From an uncultured Dorea sp. (GTDB lineage: Bacteria > Bacillota > Clostridia > Lachnospirales > Lachnospiraceae): a stretch of 55,834 nucleotides of DNA. The translations under genes were made by a program, and so were the position numbers. The notes under the pieces are model-generated. The model worked only from the letters and a program-made list of their open reading frames with translations, made no database searches and was not told the DNA's origin. The DNA is taken from assembly GCF_934294775.1 (NCBI RefSeq), contig NZ_CAKRAH010000017.1:1-55834 (forward strand), given 5' to 3'. Positions 35,181-43,249 of the stretch are shown one piece after another (within the stretch, counting starts at the first letter, position 1; every line of letters starts with the position of its first letter).

Positions 35181-35285
35181 TTAGATGCCGTTTTCTTCCT
35201 TGCCACCTGCAATGATGATTGCATTTTTATCTGGCTTCTCCACAATGCACATAATTACTTTCTTCGCATATTCTTTCAATGACAG
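35181..35285 (-). pseudogene. Possible short gene remnant
   Basis: A frame of about 35 codons on the minus strand (LKEYAKKVIMCIVEKPDKNA, then IIIAGGKEENGI and a stop) reads like protein sequence but has no ribosome site and no methionine start of its own. It fills most of the otherwise empty gap between the transglutaminase and the cortex-lytic-like gene. It may be the tail of a lost gene. I do not recognise it. Confidence 0.25.
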
Positions 35286-35306
35286 AATCTTTTAAGAGGT
35301 ATTTTC

Positions 35307-36572
35307 ATGAATGGATCACTTCCAAATCCTCAGGACACACCTGACAAAGGCCGTCTGCAGGTCAATATCGTTTCCGATATCACTGCATTTCCAATCGCAG
35401 ATGCTAAGATCTCCATCTCTTATACCGGAGTTCCTGACTCAGAATTAGAACAATTGGAAACCGATTCTTCCGGACAGACCGAAACCATCGATCTTGCAGC
35501 TCCTCCTGTGGAATATAGTCTGAATCCAGAAAACGAACAGCAGCCTTATTCTGAATATACGTTACAGGTAACTGCTCCGGGATTCGAATCCATCAGCATC
35601 GCAGGTGCCGAAATTCTTTCTGATGTTACCGCCATTCAGAATATACGTCTGAAACCAATCGATAATCCAAACGCAGACGAAGATGTCTACGTAATTCCAG
35701 CTCATACATTATATGGTAATTATCCGCCGAAAATTCCAGAAGACGAGATCCAGCCAGTACCGGAAAGCGGCGAGATCGTATTAAGCCGGGTTGTGGTTCC
35801 GGAATATATTGTTGTACATGACGGAAGTCCCCGGGATTCCACCGCAACAAATTATTATGTGAAATATAAAGACTACATCAAAAATGTCGCCTCCAGTGAA
35901 ATCTATGCCACATGGCCGGAAAATACAATCCGGGCAAATGTACTGGCGATCATGTCCTTTACACTGAACCGGGTATATACGGAATTTTACCGGAACAAGG
36001 GATATGATTTTACCATCACCTCCTCCACTGCATTCGACCATAAGTGGATTCCTGAGCGAAATATATTTGATACGATCTCAATTATTGTGGATGAATTATT
36101 TGCAGATTATCTCTCCCGTCCGAATGTAAAGCAGCCGATACTTACACAGTACTGTGACGGACGGCAGGTGCAGTGTCCGAACTGGTTAACGCAGTGGGGC
36201 TCAAAAAGCCTAGGCGACCAGGGCTACTCTCCGATTGAAATCCTTCGTTATTATTATGGAGATGACATGTACATCAACACTGCCGAAGCCATCTCCGGCA
36301 TCCCGTCTTCCTGGCCTGGTTATACACTTGAGATAGGCTCAAGCGGCAGTAAAGTCCGGCAGATTCAGGAGCAGCTAAATGTCATCGCCGGGGCTTATCC
36401 TGCCATTCCGAAAGTAACTGCAGATGGTATCTATGGTCCGGCAACTGCGGAATCTGTACGCACTTTCCAAAAGATCTTTGGATTGCCGCAGACTGGGGAG
36501 GTGGATTATACAACATGGTATAAGATATCGGAGATCTATGTAGGGGTGTCGCGGATTGCGGAGTTAAACTGA
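35307..36572 (+). CDS. Spore cortex-lytic-like protein with C-terminal peptidoglycan-binding domain
   Basis: The 421-residue protein lacks a signal peptide. Residues 12-120 form a carboxypeptidase-regulatory-like beta domain (RLQVNIVSDITAFPIADAKI). Residues 150-330 contain the block TQYCDGRQVQCPNWLTQWGS followed by GYSPIEILRYYYGDD, which I associate with clostridial spore cortex-lytic/SpoIID-like proteins. Residues 345-415 form a PG_binding_1 domain (GSSGSKVRQIQEQLN, ADGIYGPATAESVRTFQ). It probably acts on spore or wall peptidoglycan, made in the mother cell or released at germination, which would explain the missing signal peptide. An AGAGG site precedes the ATG. It is a lone plus-strand gene with its own terminator. 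Confidence 0.82.
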   Translation: MNGSLPNPQDTPDKGRLQVNIVSDITAFPIADAKISISYTGVPDSELEQLETDSSGQTETIDLAAPPVEYSLNPENEQQPYSEYTLQVTAPGFESISIAGAEILSDVTAIQNIRLKPIDNPNADEDVYVIPAHTLYGNYPPKIPEDEIQPVPESGEIVLSRVVVPEYIVVHDGSPRDSTATNYYVKYKDYIKNVASSEIYATWPENTIRANVLAIMSFTLNRVYTEFYRNKGYDFTITSSTAFDHKWIPERNIFDTISIIVDELFADYLSRPNVKQPILTQYCDGRQVQCPNWLTQWGSKSLGDQGYSPIEILRYYYGDDMYINTAEAISGIPSSWPGYTLEIGSSGSKVRQIQEQLNVIAGAYPAIPKVTADGIYGPATAESVRTFQKIFGLPQTGEVDYTTWYKISEIYVGVSRIAELN

Positions 36573-36574
36573 AT

Positions 36575-36603
36575 AAAAGAGGTGCGCTATACACCTCTTT
36601 TAT
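36575..36603 (+). terminator. Terminator of the cortex-lytic-like gene
   Basis: AAAAGAGGTG (36575-36584) pairs with CACCTCTTTT (36592-36601), directly after the stop codon. The outer A/T pairs serve as the U-tract. Confidence 0.85.
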
Positions 36604-36710
36604 ACGTTCTCTATATTCCGTTTCATTATTTCGTCTGCCATATCGTAATCAATATAATACCTGTCACAAATAACTGTATCCATTAGCAACGTGCACCGCC
36701 AAGTGTACAA

Positions 36711-36750
36711 AAAATCGGAAAGATCTCATTTTTGATTTCTTTCCGATTTT
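36711..36750. terminator. Hairpin terminator next to the Uma2 remnant
   Basis: AAAATCGGAAAGA (36711-36723) pairs perfectly with TCTTTCCGATTTT (36738-36750). It lies just past the stop of the minus-strand Uma2 remnant and can work in both directions. Confidence 0.75.
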
Positions 36751-36757
36751 AGAAAAA

Positions 36758-37119
36758 TTATAAAAATACCTGTACAGTCTGTTTCAGTGGATTAACAATC
36801 CAGTATTCCCGGACACCGGCGGTACGGTATTTGAAAAGTTTTGTCAGGTAATCCATCCGCTGACTGCTCGGTGATACAATTTCGATAATGAAATCCGGTG
36901 CACCATTGCATCCTTTATCCGTAATTTTTGATGGATCACAAATTACCGAAATATCCGGTTCCACATAAATGTAGCAGATAGTTCCATTACAAGCCGCTGG
37001 TGCTGATAGCTTGGCGGTGCCATATCATAAATCTGTCCGTCAATGAGTTCTGCCCGTTTTCCTTCCGGAAGAGCATAGATATCTTTGATGGTATAATGAT
37101 CATCTTTTAATAATGGCAT
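36758..37119 (-). pseudogene. Uma2 family (DUF820) nuclease-like gene with internal deletion and frameshift
   Basis: The gene starts at the ATG 37117-37119 with family-like sequence (DDHYTIKDIYALPEGKRAEL, then IDGQIYDMAPPSYQHQRLVM) and runs off frame near 36990. A second frame carries the conserved remainder from YVEPDISVICDPSKI through NGAPDFIIEIVSPSS to the end at 36758. Compared with the family, about 30 residues between the two parts are missing and the frame is lost, so this is a decayed gene. Uma2 proteins have a PD-(D/E)XK-type fold and are very common in cyanobacteria and some Firmicutes. Confidence 0.85.
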
Positions 37120-37208
37120 ATAATCACATCCTCTTTCACAGGTGATAGCTTTATATTGTAATTAACACTTGTATCTATTTCTATTATACATATAAAACAA
37201 AAGTTCTT

Positions 37209-38246
37209 CTATCCCCCAAAGAATATCCGGTGAATATCATTATACATCACAAACACCATCAGTGCCATTAATATAACAATCCCCGCAAAATGCACATATC
37301 CTTCTTTCTCCGGTGGGACTCGTTTCTTTCTGATTGCCTCGATGAATAAGAATACCAGACGTCCGCCATCCAGTGCCGGAAGTGGCAAAAGGTTCATAAC
37401 ACCAAGGTTTGCCGATAACAGGATCGCCATATTCAGCATCTGTACTGCTACAACGAATGCTCCGTAAGACCGGCTCTGCTTATATGTCGTATCTACGGAA
37501 CTTACAATTCCCACCGGTCCGGATAACTGGTTGACTCCGATCTGGCCGGTTACCAGCATCTTCAGGCTGTCGAGTGTTGTACAGATCCAGAATTTCACTT
37601 CATAGGCCCCGTACTGAAGTGCCGTCAGCGGATTAGCTTTCGTATATCCTGTGCTTCCGATTCCAAGCCGTTTATATCCAAGTTCTTTATCCATCTTCGG
37701 TGTCAGTGTCACTGTGATTTTCTTACCGTCACGCAATACGGTCACATCGATGTCTTCATTGGCATGAAACTGGTTATAAAAGCTTATTTCTCTGAAAATG
37801 TGGATGTTTTTATTCCCCATCTTTACAACCTCGTCGCCTTTTTGCAGTCCGGCTTCTGCTGCCGGATATCCGGCGTCCACCGCACCGATCACAGGTTTGT
37901 CATACCCTACCATAGCCGTTATGATCACTGCAAATACGAATGCCAGTATGAAATTAAATACCGGTCCTGCAGCAATCACCGAAATTCTTGCCCATACAGA
38001 CTTGTTATTAAAGTTATTTGGCGAATCCGTCGCCTCGTCATCTTCCCCCATTGCGCAGTATCCACCAATTGGCAGTATCCTGATCGCATATTTGGTTCCT
38101 TTATATTCTTTCGAATAGATTGCCGGTCCCATTCCAATAGCAAATTCATTGACATCTATTCCATTTTTCTTCGCCAGTAAAAAATGACCAAGCTCATGGA
38201 AAAATATGATGAAACTGAATAATAAAATTGCTAATATAATTCCCAA
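37209..38246 (-). CDS. rseP: Site-2 metalloprotease RseP
   Basis: The 345-residue intramembrane zinc protease has the HEXXH motif in FHELGHFLLAK (about 16-26) within helix 1, a PDZ domain (about 105-190, VIGAVDAGYPAAEAGLQKGD), and the LDG motif PALDGGRLVF near residue 295. It cleaves membrane-bound anti-sigma factors or signal peptide remnants. It is the last gene of the frr-uppS-cdsA-dxr-rseP series and starts 9 bp after dxr. The mouse-trap partner site-1 protease is not in this window. Confidence 0.96.
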   Translation of the reverse strand: MGIILAILLFSFIIFFHELGHFLLAKKNGIDVNEFAIGMGPAIYSKEYKGTKYAIRILPIGGYCAMGEDDEATDSPNNFNNKSVWARISVIAAGPVFNFILAFVFAVIITAMVGYDKPVIGAVDAGYPAAEAGLQKGDEVVKMGNKNIHIFREISFYNQFHANEDIDVTVLRDGKKITVTLTPKMDKELGYKRLGIGSTGYTKANPLTALQYGAYEVKFWICTTLDSLKMLVTGQIGVNQLSGPVGIVSSVDTTYKQSRSYGAFVVAVQMLNMAILLSANLGVMNLLPLPALDGGRLVFLFIEAIRKKRVPPEKEGYVHFAGIVILMALMVFVMYNDIHRIFFGG

Positions 38247-38255
38247 ATTCTCCGA

Positions 38256-39398
38256 TTACCTCCTGCTGTTGATTCTTTCATATGTTGCAGCTTCCGTCTC
38301 CAGAATCTGCTCCAGTGTCGGATTCTCAATGTTCTTATGTGCCTTCATACAATCCTCGATGATCTCTGTAATCTCCAGATATTTTATCTTTCTGTTTAAG
38401 AACTGGCTGACTGCAAGCTCATTTGCCGCATTGAATACTGTCGGAAGACTTCCGCCTGTACGACCTGCTTCGTATGCAAGTTCCAGTCCGTAGAATGTAT
38501 CCGTATCCGGTTTTTCAAAGTCTAATTTTCCAAGACTCCAGAAGTCCACTCTGTCTCCCGGAAGGAAACGACGTTCTGGATAATACAGTGCATACTGGAT
38601 TGGAAGTTTCATATCCGGTGTTCCAAGCTCTGCTATGATCGCACCGTCAACGTATTCCACCATGGAATGAATAATACTCTGTGGCTGAACAACTACTTGT
38701 ACCTGATCAACGTCTACATCAAATAACCATTTTGCTTCGATTACCTCAAGTCCTTTATTGACCATTGTAGACGAATCAATTGTAATCTTGCGTCCCATGG
38801 ACCAGTTCGGGTGTTTTAACGCATCTTCTACTTTGATCTCCATTAATTCTTCTGCCTTTTTTCCACGGAATGGTCCGCCGGATGCAGTCAGGAGAATCTT
38901 ATGCAGTGCTCCGTGTGTATTTCCCTGTAATGACTGGAAGATTGCACTGTGTTCACTGTCTACCGGAAGGATGGATACACCCATCTCTTTTGCCAGAGGC
39001 ATAATAATGTGTCCTGCTGTTACCAGCGTCTCTTTATTCGCCAGTGCGATATCTTTTCCTGCCTTGATTGCTTCAATCGTCGGACGGATTCCAATCATTC
39101 CTACAACTGCTGTCACAAGAATCTCTGTTCCATCCATTGTTGCAACTTCCAGAAGTCCATCCATGCCTGCAACAATCTTAGTGTCTGTATCTGCCACATT
39201 GACACGAAGCTCTGCTGCTTTTTCTTCTGACCATACAGCCACGATCTGTGGATGAAATTCCCGGATCTGCTCTTCCAGCATCTTAATATTGCTTCCGGCT
39301 GCCAGTCCGAGCACCTCGATATCTCCATTTTCTCTTACGACTTCCAGCGTCTGTGTTCCGATAGAACCCGTCGAGCCTAAGATTGCTATTTTTTTCAT
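38256..39398 (-). CDS. dxr: 1-deoxy-D-xylulose 5-phosphate reductoisomerase
   Basis: Dxr converts DXP to MEP with NADPH in the methylerythritol pathway to isoprenoids, including the undecaprenyl carrier made by neighbouring UppS. The NADPH loop ILGSTGSIGTQTL (about 5-17) and metal/substrate blocks (PVDSEHSAIFQSLQG, ASGGPFRG, NWSMGRKITIDSSTMVNKGL) are intact. The ATG at 39398 follows an AGGAGG site that overlaps the cdsA stop. The frame upstream to 39437 is not used. Length (380 residues) is normal. Confidence 0.97.
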   Translation of the reverse strand: MKKIAILGSTGSIGTQTLEVVRENGDIEVLGLAAGSNIKMLEEQIREFHPQIVAVWSEEKAAELRVNVADTDTKIVAGMDGLLEVATMDGTEILVTAVVGMIGIRPTIEAIKAGKDIALANKETLVTAGHIIMPLAKEMGVSILPVDSEHSAIFQSLQGNTHGALHKILLTASGGPFRGKKAEELMEIKVEDALKHPNWSMGRKITIDSSTMVNKGLEVIEAKWLFDVDVDQVQVVVQPQSIIHSMVEYVDGAIIAELGTPDMKLPIQYALYYPERRFLPGDRVDFWSLGKLDFEKPDTDTFYGLELAYEAGRTGGSLPTVFNAANELAVSQFLNRKIKYLEITEIIEDCMKAHKNIENPTLEQILETEAATYERINSRR

Positions 39399-39408
39399 AT
39401 ACTGCCTC

Positions 39409-40215
39409 CTACAATCTGCCTGCAAGGAATGTTGCAAGATAATAAATGATCGGTGCTGTAAAGATCACACTGTCAAATCTGTCAAGGATTCCACCGTGTC
39501 CAGGTATCAGTTTTCCATAGTCTTTGATATCATGGTTACGCTTAATTGCAGATGCCGCAAGATCACCGATCTGTGAGATCATACCACCTACACCACAGAT
39601 GATTGCATACTGCCCTGCACTTACACCTGCTCCTGTAATCTTATTCGCTGCAAAAGCAAAGATCGCTCCAAGAAGCGCTGCACCAACGATTCCACCGATA
39701 CCGCCTTCTACGGATTTCTTCGGGCTTAATTTTGGCGCCATTTTATGCTTTCCAAGAAGCATTCCCGCACAATATGCGCAGGTATCACATCCCCATGAAC
39801 TTAAGAAGATCAGCCATACTGCTACTGCACCGTCCGCCAGCATTCTTGTCTGATAAACATATGACAGCATCACTGCCACATAAAACACCCCAAAGAATAC
39901 TGTCATTACCTGCTCTGCCTTAAATGTCGGAAATGAAAATACATATACCGCCATCAGCACAACCAAAAATGCAATCGTAAAAAATGTCACATACTGCATC
40001 TGTCCGGTATATAAAATACCATAATATACAACTGCTGCCAGATAACCTGTCAACCCCAAAATCTTATTCTGTACATCCACTACTTTATAAAGTTCTGACA
40101 ATCCGATCAGGCTGATCAGCGCCAGAAAGCCAAATAATAAACCACCGCCGGTTCCTACTGTAGCGATTAGTATGATGACCAGAACAATTCCACTTAATAA
40201 TCTTGTCTTAAACAT
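39409..40215 (-). CDS. cdsA: Phosphatidate cytidylyltransferase
   Basis: The 268-residue membrane enzyme makes CDP-diacylglycerol from phosphatidate and CTP, the branch point for phospholipid synthesis. It has about seven membrane helices. The family signature near the C-terminus is visible as LSPKKSVEGGIGG followed by GDLAASAIKRNHDIKDYG and HGGILDRFDSVIFTAP. It overlaps the end of uppS by 8 nt, so translation is probably coupled. Confidence 0.96.
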   Translation of the reverse strand: MFKTRLLSGIVLVIILIATVGTGGGLLFGFLALISLIGLSELYKVVDVQNKILGLTGYLAAVVYYGILYTGQMQYVTFFTIAFLVVLMAVYVFSFPTFKAEQVMTVFFGVFYVAVMLSYVYQTRMLADGAVAVWLIFLSSWGCDTCAYCAGMLLGKHKMAPKLSPKKSVEGGIGGIVGAALLGAIFAFAANKITGAGVSAGQYAIICGVGGMISQIGDLAASAIKRNHDIKDYGKLIPGHGGILDRFDSVIFTAPIIYYLATFLAGRL

Positions 40216-40930
40216 TCTGTTCCTCTTCCTCCTTCACACCGCCATAACGTCTGTCGCGGTGATTATACTGCTCAATGGCCTTCTCAAGCTCTGCTTTGTT
40301 AAAGTCCGGCCACGGAACCTCTGTAAAATAAAACTCTGTATAAGCAAGTTGCCATAACAGATAATTGGAAAGTCGCAGTTCCCCGCTGGTACGGATCATA
40401 AGATCCGGATCCGGAATTCCTCTGGTATCCAGATACTGTTCAAATGTCTGTTCTTCAATCTCATCCGGATTTATCTTTCCGTCTACACAGTCTTTTGCAA
40501 GTCTGCGGATTGCACGGACCATCTCATCACGGCTTCCATAATTGATCGCAATCTGGAAATTCAGACCACCGTTATTCTTCGTTGCCTCTTCCAGATCCAG
40601 AATCCGCTTCTGGATATCTTCATCCAGTCTGGTAATATCTCCGATCACCCGGACCTTCATGTCATTCTTTGCAGCCGTCTTAAGACATGTCTTCATATAA
40701 TTGCGGAGAAGTTTCATCAGCGCATTCACTTCATCATCCGGACGGTTCCAGTTCTCTGTCGAAAACGCATAGACCGTCAGATATTTGATTCCCATTCTCC
40801 ATGCTTCTTCACAGATGCGCTCTACATTCTTACTTCCCTGCGCATGACCATAGTTACGAGGCATTCCTTTTGCTTTTGCCCAGCGGCCATTTCCATCCAA
40901 TATGATTGCAACATGTTGTGGTACATTCAT
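40208..40930 (-). CDS. uppS: Isoprenyl transferase (undecaprenyl diphosphate synthase)
   Basis: The 240-residue cis-prenyltransferase elongates farnesyl diphosphate to the C55 carrier lipid for wall synthesis. The catalytic aspartate sits in AIILDGNGRWAKAKG (about 9-23), followed by RNYGHAQGSK and the C-terminal signatures PDLMIRTSGELRLSNYLLWQ and TEFYFTEVPWPDF. An AGGAGG site precedes the ATG. The 182-bp gap upstream to frr is rich in hairpins, unlike the tight joints downstream. Confidence 0.97.
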   Translation of the reverse strand: MNVPQHVAIILDGNGRWAKAKGMPRNYGHAQGSKNVERICEEAWRMGIKYLTVYAFSTENWNRPDDEVNALMKLLRNYMKTCLKTAAKNDMKVRVIGDITRLDEDIQKRILDLEEATKNNGGLNFQIAINYGSRDEMVRAIRRLAKDCVDGKINPDEIEEQTFEQYLDTRGIPDPDLMIRTSGELRLSNYLLWQLAYTEFYFTEVPWPDFNKAELEKAIEQYNHRDRRYGGVKEEEEQNV

Positions 40931-40948
40931 TAGATTTTTCCTCCTGTG

Positions 40949-40977
40949 CAGGATCTTTTTTCTATTTCAAGATCCTG
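40949..40977 (-). promoter_or_regulatory. Hairpin next to the uppS ribosome site
   Basis: CAGGATCTT (40949-40957) pairs perfectly with AAGATCCTG (40969-40977), ending only a few bases before the AGGAGG site of uppS. It could be a processing site, a translational control element or a weak terminator. Confidence 0.5.
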
Positions 40978-41005
40978 ATCATTTACCTTTTTCGCAACAA
41001 GAACA

Positions 41006-41044
41006 GAGGGGACAGTTCCAGAGCCTCTGGATCTTATCCCCCTC
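41006..41044. other. Second inverted repeat in the frr-uppS gap
   Basis: An inner stem CCAGAG/CTCTGG (41018-41030) and an outer GAGGGG/CCCCTC (41006-41044) form an interrupted hairpin. No T-run follows, so it is not a standard terminator. Confidence 0.5.
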
Positions 41045-41082
41045 CCGTTGTATACTGTTCTATCTTTTCAAGGTCTTAGCAT

Positions 41083-41108
41083 GTGTCTAAAAATGATTTT
41101 TCAGACAC
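41083..41108 (-). terminator. Hairpin directly after frr
   Basis: GTGTCT and AGACAC with an A/T-rich inner stem form a 10-bp hairpin ending 4 bp past the frr stop codon. The U-tract is poor, so any termination is likely partial, leaving the downstream uppS series connected. Confidence 0.5.
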
Positions 41109-41111
41109 GCT

Positions 41112-41663
41112 CTATACTGTCATAACCTCTTTTGATTTTACTTCTACAGCTTTATCTACTTCTTTTACATACTTATCTGTCAGTTTCTGAAGATCATTTT
41201 CCATATCTTTCATCTCGTCTTCTGATACGTCTGTTCCTTTTAATTTCTTAACAGAATCGATTCCGTCACGGCGGATGTTACGGATTGCAACTTTTGCTGC
41301 TTCCCCTTTTTTCTTAACGTCTTTTACTAATTCTTTTCTTCGGTCTTCTGTAAGTTCCGGGAAAAGAAGACGTACAGTTGTTCCGTCATTTGTAGGGTTA
41401 ATTCCAAGATCAGAAGTCATGATTGCTTTCTCGATCTCTCTTACCATGCTCTTTTCCCATGGCTGGATCTGGATCATACGTGCCTCCGGTACAGATACGT
41501 TTGCTACCTGCTGGATTGGGGTTGGTGTTCCATAATAGTCTACCATAATTTTATTTAACACGTTTGGATTCGCACGTCCTGCACGGATTGCTGATAATTC
41601 TCCGTCCAGGTTTCCGATTGTTTTTTTCATTTTTTCTTCAAATGGTTTTAATCTTTCATTCAT
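41112..41663 (-). CDS. frr: Ribosome recycling factor
   Basis: The 183-residue protein splits post-termination ribosomes together with EF-G. It is of normal length, with typical blocks LSAIRAGRANPNVLNKIMVDYYG (about 24-46), IQPWEKSMVREIEKAI, and NDGTTVRLLFPELTEDRRKELVK. It follows pyrH by about 57 bp, as in most bacteria. A GGAG-type site precedes the ATG. Confidence 0.98.
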   Translation of the reverse strand: MNERLKPFEEKMKKTIGNLDGELSAIRAGRANPNVLNKIMVDYYGTPTPIQQVANVSVPEARMIQIQPWEKSMVREIEKAIMTSDLGINPTNDGTTVRLLFPELTEDRRKELVKDVKKKGEAAKVAIRNIRRDGIDSVKKLKGTDVSEDEMKDMENDLQKLTDKYVKEVDKAVEVKSKEVMTV

Positions 41664-41720
41664 AGTGTGATCTCCTTTTATCGCAATTATGTTCTAATAT
41701 TTTTTATTTTTTATTTTTCA

Positions 41721-42416
41721 TTATACAGTTACTTTTGTTCCTGTAAATGTTCCTTTCATGGTCTCAACGATACTGTTTTCTTCGTTCAGTCCGAATACCA
41801 GCATTGGCATCTTGTTTTCCAGGCACATGATAGATGCTGTTAAATCTACAGCCATAAGTTTCTTATCAATAATCTCCTGAATAGAAATCTCATCATATTT
41901 TTTAGCTTCCGGATTTACCTTCGGATCACTATCATAGATGCCGTCGATTGCTTTTGCAAGCAGCATTGCATCTGCTTCAATCTCAATTGCTTTTAAAACT
42001 GCTCCTGTATCTGTAGAGAAGTATGGATGACCTGTTCCGCCTGCAAAGAAGATAACCTTTCCTTCATTCAGAGCTTCTACCGCTGCATCCTTGGAAAACA
42101 GAGTTGTAAATGCACCACATACGAAAGGTGTAAATACTTCTGTCTTCATTCCTGCATAACGGAAAATATCTGAGACATAGATACAGTTCATAACTGTTGC
42201 AAGCATTCCGATCTGGTCAGCTTTTACACGGTCGATCGTTTCGCTTGTTCTTCCTCTCCAGAAGTTCCCGCCGCCTGTTACGATCGCTACCTGGATTCCA
42301 TCATCAACCAGTTCTTTTACCTGTTTTGCTACGCCCATACAGGTTGCTTCGTCAAATCCTGTCTTTTTATCACCTGCGAGAGCTTCCCCGCTGAGTTTTA
42401 ATAATACTCTCTTCAT
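41721..42416 (-). CDS. pyrH: UMP kinase
   Basis: The 231-residue kinase phosphorylates UMP to UDP and belongs to the amino-acid kinase fold. Visible blocks are VLLKLSGEAL (4-13), VTGGGNFWRGR, the GTGHPYFSTDTGAVLKA loop and KAIDGIYDSDPKVNP. It is somewhat shorter than E. coli PyrH but complete. It heads the pyrH-frr-uppS-cdsA-dxr-rseP series. rpsB and tsf, usually upstream, are absent and replaced by xpt. Confidence 0.97.
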   Translation of the reverse strand: MKRVLLKLSGEALAGDKKTGFDEATCMGVAKQVKELVDDGIQVAIVTGGGNFWRGRTSETIDRVKADQIGMLATVMNCIYVSDIFRYAGMKTEVFTPFVCGAFTTLFSKDAAVEALNEGKVIFFAGGTGHPYFSTDTGAVLKAIEIEADAMLLAKAIDGIYDSDPKVNPEAKKYDEISIQEIIDKKLMAVDLTASIMCLENKMPMLVFGLNEENSIVETMKGTFTGTKVTV

Positions 42417-42464
42417 AAGTTCTTACTCCTTACTTTAAGTTCTCTTTATGCATCTGCATACTTA

Positions 42465-42470
42465 TTATAA
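42465..42470 (-). promoter_or_regulatory. Probable -10 element of the pyrH promoter
   Basis: TATAAT (42465-42470, minus) lies about 50 bp upstream of pyrH and just after the xpt terminator. No convincing -35 is seen, only a T-rich stretch at the right distance. Confidence 0.4.
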
Positions 42471-42486
42471 AGTATAGCATAGGAAT

Positions 42487-42521
42487 AAAAAAAAGGGAAT
42501 ATGAAAGCCTCACATTCCCTT
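42487..42521 (-). terminator. Terminator of xpt
   Basis: On the minus strand AAGGGAAT (42514-42521) pairs with ATTCCCTT (42493-42500) and is followed by eight T residues, a classic intrinsic terminator. Confidence 0.9.
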
Positions 42522-42588
42522 AATAATTTATGTTGGTGTTAACACCGTGTCTCGTTTTTACCAGTCACTGACTCCGTAATTACTGTCA

Positions 42589-43167
42589 TTAATCGCGGAA
42601 AACAACTTCCCCTGTCTTTTCATCCATGCTTTCTACGATTGCAAGTGATTCCAGATGAATTCCTTTTGAACGGATAATATCTCCGCCAACCTGGAATCCT
42701 TTTTCAATGACAACACCTGCTCCAACCAGTTCTGCTCCGGATTTTTTCACCAGTTCTGCCAGACCTTCGAGTGCTTTTCCATTTGCCAGGAAATCATCGA
42801 TCAGAAGAACCTTGTCCCCTTCTCCAAGGAATTCTTTGGATACGATAATATCATATACTCTTCCGTGTGTGAAGGATTCTACCTTTGTTGTATACACATC
42901 TCCTGCAATATTCTTTGTCTGGGTCTTCTTTGCAAATACAACAGGTACATCAAATACTTCTGCCGCAACACATGCGATTCCAATTCCAGAAGCCTCGATC
43001 GTAAGGATCTTCGTGATCTCTTCATCTGCGAATCTTCTCTTGAATTCTTTTCCTATCTCCTGAAATAATTTCACATCCATCTGATGATTTAAAAAGCTGT
43101 CCACTTTTAAGACATTGCCTTCTTTTATCTTTCCGTCCTTACGGATTCTGTCTTTTAATAACTGCAT
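42589..43167 (-). CDS. xpt: Xanthine phosphoribosyltransferase
   Basis: The 192-residue enzyme converts xanthine and PRPP to XMP for purine salvage. The PRPP loop is VLLIDDFLANGKAL (about 123-136). ILTIEASGIGIACVAAEVF and VVFAKKTQTKNI are typical of the Xpt group rather than of Apt. The ATG at 43167 has GGAGG 8 nt upstream. A GTG five codons earlier overlaps that site. The gene has its own promoter and terminator. It lies next to a molybdenum hydroxylase cluster, whose product could be xanthine. The 67-bp upstream region is too short for a purine riboswitch and shows none. Confidence 0.94.
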   Translation of the reverse strand: MQLLKDRIRKDGKIKEGNVLKVDSFLNHQMDVKLFQEIGKEFKRRFADEEITKILTIEASGIGIACVAAEVFDVPVVFAKKTQTKNIAGDVYTTKVESFTHGRVYDIIVSKEFLGEGDKVLLIDDFLANGKALEGLAELVKKSGAELVGAGVVIEKGFQVGGDIIRSKGIHLESLAIVESMDEKTGEVVFRD

Positions 43168-43207
43168 CTTAGCGGCCTCCACATATAATTTCTAAACGTT
43201 ACCCAAT

Positions 43208-43236
43208 ATTGTAATAACTTTCTGTAATGATTTCAA
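43208..43236 (-). promoter_or_regulatory. Sigma-A promoter of xpt
   Basis: TTGAAA (43231-43236) and TACAAT (43208-43213) on the minus strand are separated by 17 bp. The start would be near 43201, giving a leader of about 34 nt. Confidence 0.75.
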
Positions 43237-43249
43237 GTAGTTTATCTAT

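Noticed and set aside
43168..43249. Purine riboswitch upstream of xpt, as in Bacillus
   Set aside because: The space is under 90 bp, contains a promoter, and lacks the conserved purine aptamer core.
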